Part shown: positions 31,093 through 43,203 of the stretch, one piece after another
Layout of the letters: each line of letters begins with the position of its first letter
Position numbering within the stretch: the stretch's first letter is position 1
From: Mikania micrantha
Taxonomy: Eukaryota > Streptophyta > Magnoliopsida > Asterales > Asteraceae
Assembly: GCA_009363875.1 (NCBI GenBank)
Contig: CM018695.1
Span: forward strand, 18,882,755 to 18,946,754
Reading direction: 5' to 3'
DNA: 64,000 nt
Notes under the pieces: model-generated
Told to the model about the DNA's origin: nothing
The model's database searches: none
What the model saw: only the letters and a program-made list of their open reading frames with translations
Made by a program: the position numbers and the translations under genes

Positions 31093-31934
31093 GGGTCAAA
31101 GGGTAACCGCAAAAGCCGAAGGTCCTCTTCTGATCGCTTCCCGGATGACAGTTAGGAAAAAGACAGTTATAAAGTCAAAGATATTGATGACATCCAAGTT
31201 TTACAAGACATTTTTTAAAAGCAGATAGCAGGGATCTGCAAGCAGAGGTACTAAATAGAATGTTCAAGATTTTCTCAAGTCATCTAGAGAATTACATGCT
31301 GTGTCAGCAATTACGGACCGTGCCCTTATTGATTTTGAATATGGGTGGTTTTCCGCCTTTGCAAGAAATCATCCTTAAGATTCTTGAATATGCAGTGACA
31401 GTTAACTGCATACCTGAACAAGAATTACTTGCACTCTGCTGCTTATTACAACAACCAATAACATCTGAATTGAAACACACCATTTTATCATTCTTTATAA
31501 AGTTATTGTCGTTCGATCAACAATACAAAAAGGTATTACGGGAAGTTGGTGTGTTGGAAGTTTTGATAGACGATCTTAAGCAGCATAAGTTTCTATTGGG
31601 CCCGGAGCAAGATAATGGTTATTATGGTGACGATTTAGAAAGGCAATCAAACTCCAGCAGCTTTAAGAAGCATTTAGACAGTAAAGATGCAATTATTTCA
31701 TCTCCAAAATTGTTGGATTCATGTTTGGGAAAAGTTCTCTCTTTTTGAAACCGAGAGCACAGTTTCAGTTGCTTAGGATTGTTTGTTTTATTTGTTGAAG
31801 AAAGCAGAAGAGAATCAAGTGACATTTCGTTTTGCTAATGGTGTGAACACTGCTCTTCCTTTTTTGGTGTCTAATATTCACCGTCCTGGTGTTCTTCGTG
31901 TGTTATCATGTTTAATAATTGAAGTTCTGCACAG
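31093..31934 (+). pseudogene. SPIRRIG-like BEACH-domain gene fragment
   Basis: Long match to plant SPIRRIG/BCHC BEACH proteins (membrane-trafficking and mRNP regulators), from the armadillo-like region far upstream of the BEACH domain: HLENYMLCQQLRTVPLLILN, ILEYAVTVNCIPEQELLALC, FDQQYKKVLREVGVLEVLID and, in another frame, LPFLVSNIHRPGVLRVLSCL. Lesions: one base lost in the T run at 31211-31216, single codons lost after GFPP and in AVTV, a frameshift near 31740 and a TAG where Trp is expected (about 31775). It ends at a donor-like CACAG|GT, so it came from genomic DNA and not from a spliced message. There is no sign of the rest of the gene. Confidence 0.85.
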
Positions 31935-32298
31935 GTTGGCCAAATTATATGTCTGATTTTTAAGCTTCTGTAGTTATGACTAAAGTTTTCAGTCTTTCAT
32001 GGAAACCCTCCTTTTATCGTTAATGCCCTCTTTAAATTCTTTATACTTTTCACTGATAGATTGTAGCATTCTCCACATTTATGCCCTTTATGTGTTACAA
32101 AAGACATTCAAGTTACTTTTTTTGCCTCTTGCCTTACTGTTTTGCTGCATTATTCTTTCTCGATAGGCATTAGCTTTGTAAACTAAAAAAATGCTTGCTA
32201 AGTTGTTTGATTTGTATACATATACGATATTTTTCAGAAAATACATGTGACAAACAAGAAATTTAACGTGGAATTAGCGTTACTGAAGTTTAGTAGAT

Positions 32299-32366
32299 AT
32301 GCCTCCATCAGGTAAGCCAGATAGGAAGGCAACAGTAGATGCTGCAGCATGGATGTTCAACATAGT
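32299..32366 (+). pseudogene. Nucleotide-sugar transporter first-exon fragment
   Basis: Reads MPPSGKPDRKATVDAAAWMF followed by NIV, matching the N-terminus of plant URGT-type UDP-rhamnose/UDP-galactose transporters (the KT/KD group), where AAWMFNVVTSVGI normally follows. Similarity stops after FNIV, so the breakpoint is near 32366. Only about 22 residues remain. Confidence is limited by the short match. Confidence 0.5.
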
Positions 32367-32704
32367 CGAAGCCTCTTTCTTTGATTACTTTGATTTTGCC
32401 CTGTATTATCATTAAACTTCAAATATTACTTTAATTTATTAAGCAAATTTTCGTAATAATCACGTCTTACTATTGTGCCATTTTGTAATTCTTTTAATTG
32501 CGTAGCTTTACTTCGATTTACATCTGTTTAGTATTTCGGACCCGCCGCATAGCGCGGGTCCTAATTCCTAGTTTAATAATTAAATATAAAATATAATTAA
32601 AAAAAGAAAAAATTAAATAAAAATTAAAATGGCATTACATAAAAAGAAATTACAATTTCCTAAAAAATAAAATAAAAATACTTAAAATTAAACTACACCT
32701 AAAA

Positions 32705-34102
32705 TTAAAAATAAAAAAAAAACTTGAAAAAATAAGACCGAAAATCAAGCTTTTCTAGAAATCTACTATTCATTAGCTTGCCTAAGATCCCAAAGATGTT
32801 CCGTAAGATCGTTACATAGTGCGATATGAGTATCTTTGCTTCGTAAGGATTTAAACATTTGCAGATAGTTTGCAAATTCAGCCGGTGCACCTTCATTATA
32901 ACTTGATGGTTCAGGCTCGTGTTCTTCAGGGACCAATTAGTTATCGCATGACCTTCATCTTCTACAATCATATTATGTAGAATGATACATGCATGCATTA
33001 TATCACCCAACACTGGTATGCTGGTAGATCTTCTAGGGCCTCGTATCATTGCCCACCTTTCTTGGAGGACACCAAATGCTCGTTCAACATCATTTCGACA
33101 AGACTATTGTTGTCGCTTATAGTATTGCATTTTAAGATTATTGTTTGGAGGATAAACTAAATTCTTTACCAGTGTTAACCATTCTGGGTAAATGCCATCT
33201 GCAAGATAGTATCCTTGCGTATACTCATGTCCATTCACTGTAAAGTTACACTGTGATGCATTCCCTTCCAAAATTTGATTGAATACCAGTGATTGATTAA
33301 GAACATTGATATCATTATTTGAACCTGCCACTCCAAAGAATGAATGCCAAATTCAAAGGTCGTGTGATGCCACAGCCTCTAGCATGATGGTTGGATAACC
33401 ATGATCACCTCGAGTATATTGCCCTTTCCAAGCCGTTGGACAGTTTCTCCAACCCCAATGCATACAATCTATGCTTCCAAGCATTCCAACAAACCCATGT
33501 TTTTCAGAATGCAGCTGTAGCAACCGTTGAATGTCATCTTGGTTAGGCCTTCTAAGATATCGTGGTCAAAAAACCTCAGCAATAGACCTACAGAACTTGT
33601 GTAGACATTCGATGGAAGTGCTTTCACCAATGCATATGTACTCATCACATTGATCATCTGATGCACCATAAGCCAACTGACGAATGGCACTTGCACATTT
33701 TTGTATTGGTGAAAGACCTTTTACACCAATAACATCATATCATTGTGTGAAATATTTAAAATGTTGACAACTTCCTGGTTTAGAGATTTCTTCAACAGTG
33801 CGATTAAAAAGACGAAGGCTCATCCGGAACCTTCATCTAAAGAAGCTTTCATTGTACACCGGCTCTGGAGCAAAGTAATCATTCTACAAACGTGTGTCTC
33901 CATCCTTCCGGCCTCTATTTATGTATTTTCGTTTGCTCTTCTGTCTAGAAGAACTTCCTTCTTGTGAATCAACATCATCTTCAGCATTAAGTGCAAAAAA
34001 CTGCATCGTTATTTCTACAACATCATCGGAAATGAGAGTTTGAAAGTGTTGAGACAAAATCATCGGGATGTTTTATGGGACTTGTTCATCATCTGAACTC
34101 AT
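32705..34102 (-). pseudogene. PIF/Harbinger transposase pseudogene
   Basis: The minus strand from ATG at 34102 reads MSSDDEQVP and INRGRKDGDTRL, a broken NDYFAPEPVYNESFFR, then MHWGWRNCPTAWKGQY, GDHGYPTIMLEAVASHDL, FFGVAGSNNDINVLNQS, DGIYPEWLTLVKNLVYPP and MHACIILHNMIVEDE. These are the diagnostic blocks of plant DDE_Tnp_4 (Harbinger) transposases, about 400 residues. Premature stops include TAG for Trp, TGA for Arg and frameshifts near 33550 and 33110, so it is inactive. The stop changes are C-to-T/G-to-A type, consistent with decay of methylated DNA. Confidence 0.88.
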
Positions 34103-34290
34103 TTTGAATTGTATAGATAAGTGTTTGAGGAAAAGGAATTTGTGTGTGTTGAAAATGGCTGGTCTAGATAGGTATTTATAGTGGTGGAAAAAACTAGTCG
34201 TTGGTAAACTAGCCGTTAGAAAACTAGCCGTTGGGGAAACTAGCCGTTAGAAAATCATCCGTTGGGAAAACTAGCCGTTGTGCTACACTT
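34102..34290 (-). promoter_or_regulatory. Harbinger transposase promoter with AACTAGCCGTT repeats
   Basis: Upstream of the transposase ATG (minus strand) there is a TATTTATA box (complement at about 34174-34181), and just beyond it five to six copies of AACTAGCCGTT / AACTAGTCGTT within 34190-34285. The partner gene has the same arrangement at 35735-35780. Confidence 0.6.
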
Positions 34291-34434
34291 TCCTAAAAAT
34301 TAATCTTCTATTGCATAAAAAGAAATTACATTTTCCTAAAATTAAAAATAAAAATACATAAATCATAAATAGACGTAACAATAAATTAATCTAAACATTT
34401 TACTAAAATTGATCTAAACATGACGATTGGAGCT

Positions 34435-35652
34435 GTATTTCTTGCGAATTTGCTCACACATTGCCTCGTGTTCAGCTCGTTGAAATGGATTCATGTTAGC
34501 GGTGTCAAGGAAGAGTATTTTCCGCTCTTGCATCTCAATTTTATTTTTTTCATCTCAAGCTTCTTTTTCTCAATTTCATAGTCGTACTCAGACGGCTCTA
34601 TTCCTGCTTTGCCTTTTAGCTTAGCTTTGGCTTTGGCTTTGGCTTTGGCTTTGGCTTTGGCCTTGTCCCTCCCAATTGGACGTGTTGTAGTAACCTGCTG
34701 AAGTTGAACTTCAAAGTCTTATTAATCAATATCTTCAAGTGATATTATGATTTCAAGATTCTCACCAAAGTGGGCATCAGAAGCAGAGCTCGTATACGCC
34801 CCCGAGCTGCTAGTTTTTGTTCTTTTAGGGGGTTGAAAGTCATGAATATGTGTAGCAAATTTGTACTTACCATGCTCTTTCACAACATTCCATACATGTT
34901 CATATGTGAAAGCAACAGAAGTCTTGTTGGATGGATTGTTAATGTACAATTGTCTAGCCTCTTGGATGTACTGGTCGTCTGACCAACCACTTCTGTAACG
35001 AGACTTGACTTGTAAGAACAACTTATTAAATCTATTCAACTTAGATTTAAACATATGCCAATGACTTCTTAGATTATGAGCATCTCTTGGAATTGAGGGT
35101 TGACTTTCATTGTAGAAATTTTTCAATCTCACTCCAAAAAGCATCTACATTTTGGTTGTTGCCGGTGATTGGATTCTTAGAAGTTGAAATCATAGCTTGT
35201 GCAAGCAACACCTCATCACTTTGTGGCCACTTTTGACGACTCGTCTTGGTTGGTTGCTCGTCATTCTCAGTCGCCATCTTGCTTGGTTTTTTCATCTTTT
35301 TTGGGGCCTTTTCTTTTGACGGTGATTCCACATGTTCCTGAGTTGGTAGAAATTGAGTTTGATGCATTTGGGATGTTTTTTGATATTGTTGCCATTGAAG
35401 AAATTGTTGCCATTGTTGAGCATCAAAAGTTGGTTGTGGTTGAGAAAACTGTAGCATGGGAGGAAATTGACCAAATTGAGAGAATGAAGGTCCTTGTTGG
35501 TAAAACTGAGGAAAATGTTGTAGTTGTGAATACTGAGAAAACTGTTGTGTTTGTGAGAACCGAGGGAATGAAGGTTGTTGGGGTGGGTTTTGCTGGACAT
35601 CGTCGTCGTCGTTTAACAAATGAGTGAACGAAAAGAGGGCTCTTGGATCCAT
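34435..35652 (-). pseudogene. PIF/Harbinger ORF1 (Myb/trihelix-like) pseudogene
   Basis: Begins MDPRALFSFTHLLNDDDDVQ, then a long Gln/Phe/Pro-rich region (QFSQYSQLQHFPQFYQQGPS), a Lys-rich patch (KEKAPKKMKKPSKM) and a Myb/SANT-like domain (KWPQSDEVLLAQAMISTSKN, AFWSEIEKF, LRSHWHMFKSKLNRFNKLFL) with a NAM-associated tail. Known role: Harbinger elements need such a partner for nuclear import and end binding of the transposase. A one-base frameshift lies at about 35110 and a stop follows EDID at about 34722. After it the frame continues into a Lys-Ala repeat and KKKLEMKKIKL-like helix. Confidence 0.82.
34626..34668 (-). repeat. TTGGCT hexamer repeat (Lys-Ala repeat in ORF1)
   Basis: Six to seven tandem TTTGGC/TTGGCT units in the plus strand encode alternating Lys-Ala (KAKAKAKAKAKAKL) near the C-terminus of the Harbinger ORF1 pseudogene. 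Confidence 0.8.
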
Positions 35653-36480
35653 TTTTGAGAGTGTGAAAGTTGAAAAAACTGCGAGAAGTTTGTATAATAT
35701 TTTGGTGTGAAAAATGAGTTATTTTGAGTGGGTATTTATAGGGGGAAAAACTAGCCGTTTTTAAAAAAAAAATAGCTGTTAGAGTTTTAAAAGAATTAAA
35801 ATATATTTTTTTTCTCAAAAAATGTTGTTGCATGTTTCTTTTTTTTAAATTGATTTTTAAATAAGATGGCCCACATTTCTTGCACTTGGACCGCACCTAA
35901 GGACGTGCATGGCGGAGGAAATGCACTGGGTTCCAATGCATACGTATGAGAGGAGTTGTTCCATGTGTGACGTGCGGAGGATATTAAATGTGCGGTGTAA
36001 TTGTTAGTTAACAATTAAAGATCCATAATAAATGTTTTAATTTAATAACAAATAAAGTGTTTTAATTTAATAACAAAGTGTTTAATCTAACGCTTTTATA
36101 ACCCTTGTTTTTTCTGCTTTATCACCGCCTGCATGGCATATAATTTTTTAGTTGTTCTTTGAACGGCTAAAAAATATTAAATATACAAAAAAAGGAAATA
36201 AACAAATACAGCCAACAAGAAGCTAGCAATAGCGAAACAGAATACAATCTATAACATATTGAAGGAAACCCACCCTTCCCAACTTATTTCATGCAATTTT
36301 GCCATATTCTTTATCCACCAAAACCCTTGGTTTTTCACGTCCTTGACCAGCTTTTGCAACGATGGTTGTTTCTCAAAGTTAATGTTGCGATGGAACATGT
36401 AATAATTAATTAATAACTAACCTTGAAGAACATGTAATAATTAATTAATAACTAATCTTCAATGTGTATAAAAGTTTTAT
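35653..36480. other. Harbinger ORF1 upstream region and spacer to MULE
   Basis: Holds the ORF1 promoter module (complement of TATAAATACCC and AACTAGCCGTT at 35735-35760), then ATG-poor AT-rich sequence. I could not identify the Harbinger inverted ends. At 36025-36085 a short direct repeat (GTTTTAATTTAATAACAAA) occurs twice. Confidence 0.4.
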
Positions 36481-36499
36481 CACGATTACAAGGATTGAG

Positions 36500-39338
36500 T
36501 TATTTATAAAATTCTAAACGTTGCATATATATGGTTTGCCATCCAACTGCAGAAGGACCTCTGTGTCGAACCCAATATGCTGAAATGCAAGGCATAGGAT
36601 ACTCTCTCTCTAATTGTACCATCACATAATGGTTACCATACACATTTGCAATTGTAATTATTTGATGGTTATCAAACTCTTCCGGACCTCTCCATAAAGG
36701 AAAGCAAGTTACACATCCTTGGTTGCTCAAATAATGGAGAATCACTCCAAACCTGTTGGCAATCAAGATACCAGTCTTAAGCATAACCATCCAATGTTTA
36801 GGTGGTGCGGGTGAATTTGAGAACGACAATGAAGTGTGTATTTCATTGATTCCACTTGTTAAATTTTTTTTGTAAGCACTGTATGAATTTAATAACTCAT
36901 CTAAAAGTTGTTCTCTAATGTAGAACCATTAGTCTTCACCATACCCAAGAGAAGTAGCTATTGCTCAAAATCCACAATTTCCGTCACCGATTATGTTTTG
37001 TATATGCTTGATATAAGGATGAAAGATTTTTGAAATTTCTTTCATTAGTGGCTGCATGTATAATGAATTACACTCTCTTGGTTCCTCATTCAGGTTTATT
37101 AAGATACAACATTGTTCTCATGGTTCCTTTTTTAAGTCTAACAAGTGACAATTTTGCTCCGATGGTTCCTCGTTTAAGTCCACTAAGAATGAACTATGTC
37201 TTGCTGGCTTGTAACTCATGTCTTCATTATTTAACACGACAAAATTTGACATGTTTGAACAGCTGCATCTATGGGGAACTTGAGTCAAAGTATCCATATG
37301 TTTCTTTTTTGGACGTTCACAATTATTTTTTTAATCAATGGTTCAACAACCAAACTTATTGATGGATCAAAAATCTCTCGTAACTTTCTTAATAAGTTGG
37401 ACTTAACGGGTTTTGATTGCTTGTTAAAGGTTTCTTTAAATATTTCCACATTCTTTTCATAACCAAGATCACCATACTCCACATATACGGACGGTAGCAA
37501 GTCAAGCTTTGTCCAAAAAGGATCAATAGAATTTAATGGAATAGATAACCCTACAATCAAATACATTACATATTGTATTGCATAATTAAAAAGGACATAA
37601 TATCAACTGAATATAGTAAAACATACATACCTGCACCTGCATACATTGCAAGTTCATGAGCACACGGTAACCCAAAAGATGACCGCAACTGACAACCACT
37701 ATTGTCTAGAGTTAGCATAAAGCCTTGTGACCGATCAATTTCGGCTAAGATTTTTTCTATGGCATGGTGTGAAGCAAAACCCTGCAATTGTTCCAATATT
37801 GGTTTGTTGTATCTAAGCTTGCAGATAATTTTGCTTCTTTTAAGACTAACTTAAATAGTTGTTTCTTAGGATTTCACAACGTCCTCAATAACAAAAACAA
37901 ATCAGTCTAAATCACATTTTGTTGTATCCAAGTGCATTTTTAGCTTAGCGTCTTGGCTCTCAACTCTATTAGTTGTTGAATTTCCAAAATTGAGATGTTT
38001 GTCGGTCCATAATGAGACAAACCTTTCTGCAAACTTATCAAGCCATGTAGTATGTAGATAACTAAGAACAACTAGAAAACAAAGACATAAAATAGTAAAA
38101 TTAGTTTGATTAATTAAAAATTGTTAAACGTAAAAATATTTCAAAATATACCTGGGTAATCTACCAATAATGCTTCAAAGTCTGTGTAACTTTTCATGTA
38201 TGCAGTTTTTGTTGGAGACGCAACTAATGTATTCCACTTATGGAGAAAAGAACCCCAATTCTGTTGTGACCTAATACGTGGTTTGCAATGCTTTATGATA
38301 TCATTTTGAATATGCCATCTACAAAGTAAATGATTACTTTGCGGAAACACTTCTCCACACGCTTTCACTAAAGCTAGATATATATCCGTGACAATAACAC
38401 GTGGGAAAAAAGATTTATTAATAGCCAACTTTAAGCGAGTTAATGCCCAAATGTAGTTGTTTGCCTTTACTTTGTTCATAAATGCAAATGCAATACAAAA
38501 TGTCTTATTTGTATAAGTAACACCAACAATTTCAAGAAAAGGCAAATTATACTTGTTGGTCTTATATGTAGCATCCATGAACACCACATGTGGAAATGCT
38601 TTCCATATAGTTAACGATCTTGGATGAATAAAGAATAACTCTTCTAGAATATAAGTAATGTTGTGTGTACGATACTAAAAAATATACCCTTTACTTTGCA
38701 AAATGTGCATAAGATTCTGCATTTGGGTTCCGTCTGCTTGCTCGGTCATACAAAACTTATGACGAGCATTGTATACAGTTTTTAAAGAAGACATATTATT
38801 CTCATTTTGCTTCTTTAAAGTTGTTAAAATATCACGTGGTTTTACATTCAACCTAGTAAGATCTTGCACCAAACGAGTTTCATTATTAGACAATCGCATT
38901 GCATATGTGACCATCTATATACGTTGCAGGTGGGTGATTATGATCATCACATACAACTCTTAACTCCCAAACTCCACATGTCTTTGAAAATTTTCCTACT
39001 AACTCGAATGGAAAATTGTTTTTTGCTTCCAATATCTTTGTTTTGATCATCACATGTTTTTTACCTCATGATACGCTACCACGGTCACAACCAAGTACGA
39101 TTTTAGACATGTAGCCAATATGGCTTGCCCTTGATCGTTTAATAACAATAATGAAACCGAGAGAGCGTGCCATGTTTTGCACCCAAGTCATTAGATCTTC
39201 AAGAGATCTAAACACCTTAAATTAATGAACAAATTAGGTTAAAAAAATTAGATAAACAAACCAATTAACTTACACTCATGATAAGAACAAAACTAAATAT
39301 TATACCTCATCGGTAGAAAATTTTGATCTACTAGTCAT
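36500..39338 (-). pseudogene. MULE (MURA/FAR1-type) transposase pseudogene with OTU-like tail
   Basis: Minus-strand blocks in order: first exon MTSRSKFSTDE (39338-39306) with a donor, a FAR1-type DNA-binding region (ELRVVCDDHNHPPATYIDG), DIL..LKKQN linker, the MULE DDE region (VFMDATYKTNKYNLPFLEIV with first Asp, FFPRVIVTDIYLALVKAC with second), CRWHIQNDIIKHCKPRI, the SWIM finger region (GCQLRSSFGLPCAHELAMYA; its first Cys seems lost) and a C-terminal block at 36500-36829 (MVMLKTGILIANRFGVILHY, QIITIANVYGNHYVMVQLER) resembling the OTU-like tail found on some plant MULE proteins. Stops at about 39065, 38905 and 38678 plus frameshifts make it a pseudogene. No inverted ends found. Confidence 0.8.
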
Positions 39339-41221
39339 CTTTTTTTACTGATACCTGAAAATTGATAATAATTAGAAAAAAATATAACACAAAAGGATCT
39401 TATGCACATTTTAAGGGGCACCTGAAAATTGATAATATAACCAAAAGGATCAAATTGTTAAAACTTAATTTCTAAGGGGTCTAATTTAAATAATCATTTG
39501 TACAAACAAATGATAAAGCATGACTTCACTTTCAGAGGTAGGTCGATGGATTGTTCAAAGTGCTCTTCTATATTCTTTCAAAGTGCTCTGCAATTTCCTA
39601 TATGGGTTTCTTTCTTTAAGGAGTTTTTCCTTTTTCATTTATGTCTTTTATTTTTAGCAACAATTATAAGGTTCAACGATGCCATCATTTTTAACCAAGA
39701 TCTATGAAGGCAGCTCACATGGGTTACCTTTACTATCAGAGGTAGCTCCGGTAGATCGTTCCGTCAAACGCTAATAAGGTCAACACATGTTGCTGGCATA
39801 CCTGTTCTTCGAATCTCAAAAGCACAGTTAAGTAAAGTAAGAACAATATGTGATGATGGATTTCAAAACTTATCAGAAAGCAGAAACAAGATCTGTTGAT
39901 GACGATGTGTGTTGATGAATTAGCACCGAATCCCAAACAAAAGATGTATGAATGTGACTCACTGCTTGTTAGAAATTAAAGAAAAATTTTAGAGTGATTA
40001 AAAATTAAAGAAAATTACTAAATGGTTAAGTATATATATATGTGTGTGTGTATGTGTGTTTGATTTTAAATTTTCATTTAATTCAAACTGTGATGGTCAA
40101 TTTTTATTTGTGATTACATAATGGTCAATCTTCATTTACAAGAAAAAACACAGATTTATATAAAACTTAGTCGTTAATGTTGTAAACTAGGGTGTAATTG
40201 GTAATTAGGGTAGGGTGCATTTAGAAATACCCTATCATAATATATATTGTTTTAGGGGATTAACAATATGAAAACCATGTTTTATTATTCAAATCATGAA
40301 AGCTCAATTTTGTGGATTAAATTGTCATCTCATTAAATTTGAATTGTGTGATAAAGGGTAATCTATTCAATCCTTACTTTGCATATTATTTTGATATTTG
40401 ACTACAACGTTTTGTTTTGTATTTTCCGTTGACAGGTCGTTTTGTTTTTCAAAGATTTCATTTTTCTTTTTACGTGTGTTTTACACCAGAATAAGAGTAA
40501 TATGGAAACCATTTTTACGTTTGTTTTTGGTGGTCTAGTTGTTTGTTTGTAGTTACTGATGAGTTTTTTGAGGTGTTTTACGTTTGTGTTACGTCCGAGG
40601 TGTTCTACTTAATTTTTTTGCCTTCACGATTTTCCCGCCTTTTTTTAAACCATTTACATGTATAATAAGCCCCACTCTAAAACATGTTTTTTTGGTCAGA
40701 TTAGGACTGCCAAAGAGTGTTTTCCCCCTTAGAACATGTTTTTTTTTTTAAATATCACATCACATTCCTTAATATATCAAATCCATATGTACTATGGAGG
40801 TATGGGGTGTCCTTTAACATAATGAGGTTCATTAATGAGAAACCTCTGAAAGTAAGCATCACATCAAGATGGTTATATTTACCATAAGTAAAAACCATCG
40901 TATTAGGCATGTCTTATTTATTCAAAAATCAAGTCTTGTTCCCAAAATCCTCTCCATTTTCAGATCTCCAACTTGTGCTCTTACATTCAAGAATGAACAA
41001 TGTAGTTGATATTTCTACGTTTGATTCATTAGTAGCTAGATAAGAGAAGGAATCCTTTATTACTTCTGATTTACAAAGTTTTTGAATTGGATTTTTATAT
41101 CTTTTATTTCGTCCCCCCGTATTAAATGTTTGTCTTATGTTTGCGTGTTGGATTCGTTTGATGTTTTTGATAGTATGTTGATTTATTACTCAATTTATTT
41201 ACCTTTTGCTTGATTTTTTTT
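39339..41221. other. Spacer without recognised gene
   Basis: AT-rich sequence between the MULE gene (minus) and the FAR1-like gene (plus). A 15-bp CTGAAAATTGATAAT repeat occurs at about 39356 and 39423, and a short TA/TG microsatellite lies at 40030-40060. No protein motif was recognised. Confidence 0.4.
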
Positions 41222-42063
41222 GCATGATGTGCTTAACGAAGTATTATCGTCAAGTGGAGTATCGGACGATCTTTGTGATGTGTGACATCCAGTACCTGAT
41301 CGTCCGGCAAGTCCGTACGATATGTGTACTTTCACTATTTACTGCGTGTAAATACAATGTATGAACAGTGTGCATGATAACATAACTCAGAATACAAGAA
41401 ACAGTTGTACGTATTTATGTGAAAACTTAAATACCGTAAGTACAACAACTCATGATAAACAATAGTTGTATGTATTTAAGTGAAAACCTAAGTACAATTA
41501 ATACAACGAATCAAGAGAAACAAGAGTGTACAAGTAAACAACAAGAACATGTCGGTTGCGATCTGATATCCATAGATGACAGGAATCAGATGGCCGATGA
41601 ATCAGTATGTAAACAAGGTGAAAATAGGACGTTTAGTTGAGTCCGTCAGTGAGGAAACACAATTCAGAACATAAATGCAGTGTTGTTTCAGAATAATGAA
41701 CTGACAGTGTGTTTGCGTGGGTGACGATTCACACAAACATATCTGTGAGTTTAACATTCTGAAATGATGACTGGAAAGTAGAAAACCAAAGTCAGAAAGC
41801 CAAACCATCGTCGTGTTCGTTCGGGTGACGATTCGAACGAATACGCGCGAAGGCCGTCGATGTGACAAAACGTTTAAAATAATCGGTTTCGATAAAATAA
41901 TTCAAGAAAATAAAATGTAAAAGATTTACTAGGAATAACCATTTTCCAAATATTTAAAATAAATACTTTTTTATTTAAAACCCATAAATAACACGCATTA
42001 CATTTCGGAAACGCAACGAATACGCAAACCGAGCAAACGAAACGAAAACAAACACCCCCGGAG

Positions 42064-42071
42064 TATATAAA
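42064..42071 (+). promoter_or_regulatory. TATA box of the long LTR
   Basis: GAGTATATAAAGACTAG, followed after about 40 bases by CTCTCATTCTCTCTC, as in a transcription start region. It is about 780 bp inside the element. Confidence 0.5.
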
Positions 42072-42483
42072 GACTAGATGAGGGCTTTTTCCTCATTTAT
42101 CACTCTCATTCTCTCTCTAAACACTTTTCCCGAACCTTCTCTCTCACTAGAATTCCAACTTCAAACCTCCATATCTTGCTCGTTTATGGACGAAATCGAG
42201 TGTTCTTGGTGTCTAAACGAAGCTCTTGATGTCCTCTACCTAAAAGTACAACAGATCTGAAGATTTATCCGCTGAAATTCGAGGTATGGAGCTATGAAAT
42301 CCACAAAAATTAGGGTTTTCCTTTCTTCTTGATCGACCACACCTTTAACCGGTTTAAAACCATGTTCTACCCGACCCTAGACCTCCATTCGAACACCACG
42401 CAGGTTAGAACAAACCAGTAGGAGGGTGGAAACAACTTAGAACAACTCAGAAGCTAGATCATGATGCACAAGGATTCGTGAAT

Positions 42484-43090
42484 GGAGTGCCTCGGCCGAA
42501 CCAGCGACTGGCCGAACCCTCGAGAGGCAGCCAACATCATCAACCTGCAAACCCTAAGTGGCGAACCTAGGAGTCCCGAACCTGGAGCCACGAACCCTGC
42601 TGCCACGAAGCTGTTACCACGAACCCAGAGGGAGAAGCGAACCTACATCTAGCCGAACCTTCTGGGCTGGGCAAGGGGTGGCCGAACCTTCACTTTGCCG
42701 AACCATTGCATGAGCTGCAAACCTTTCCCCTTGCGAACCTAGAAAGATACAAACCTCCTGTGTCCGAACCCATGGCTCACGAACCTCAGGGCTGTGGCTA
42801 ATAGGTTCACTGATCCCATATTGACCGAACCCTACTGCCATGAACCCACATAAGGCGAACCATTTGGGAGCCATAGACCTCTTTTAAGGATTCCAATCTA
42901 GAAAAAGAATTGATAGCTTGTACTTCTGTTACTATTTCTTAGATTCCTGGACCCAATTCAATTCAGTGGGATCTTTTATTCATAGTTTTTTCCACCAAGA
43001 ACGTTTTATAAAACTTTTTGACTCCTTGCAGCCATCATCGACCGAACCTAGTGCTAGACGAACCCTTCCCTTTTTACCGAACCTGAACAC
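42484..43090 (+). repeat. Dispersed CGAACC motif array
   Basis: About two dozen copies of CGAACC or GAACC occur at irregular intervals of roughly 12-35 bp, with otherwise unrelated spacers, in unusually GC-rich sequence for this window. It lies inside the long LTR, downstream of its TATA box. Confidence 0.7.
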
Positions 43091-43203
43091 TAAGACACAG
43101 GGCAGCGAGCCTAGGGTCTTCACCATTCGGCCGAGACACCTTGTAGCTCAGCACAATCAATCAGCCAAACAATTGATCCACACTTAGCTCGGCCCATCTT
43201 AGC

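Larger units (their letters stand above)
29996..32571 (+). mobile_element. Candidate non-autonomous Helitron carrying gene fragments
   Basis: The 3' end has the Helitron signature: a hairpin GGACCCGCCGCATAGCGCGGGTCC-type stem at 32538-32561 (arms GGACCCG and CGGGTCC), a short AT spacer, then CTAG at 32568-32571, followed by T. The proposed 5' end is A|TCACTACTACCCGC at 29995/29996; it fits the TC start and A-T target but is less certain. No Rep/helicase is encoded. The interior carries fragments of a SPIRRIG-like gene, a nucleotide-sugar transporter and one unknown exon, all on the plus strand, as in gene-capturing plant Helitrons. Confidence 0.68.

Noticed and set aside
42078..42260. Short frame after a TATA box, looking like a host gene start
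   Set aside because: It lies inside the TGATG-flanked LTR insertion, has no homologue I recognise, and the promoter-like context is expected of an LTR.
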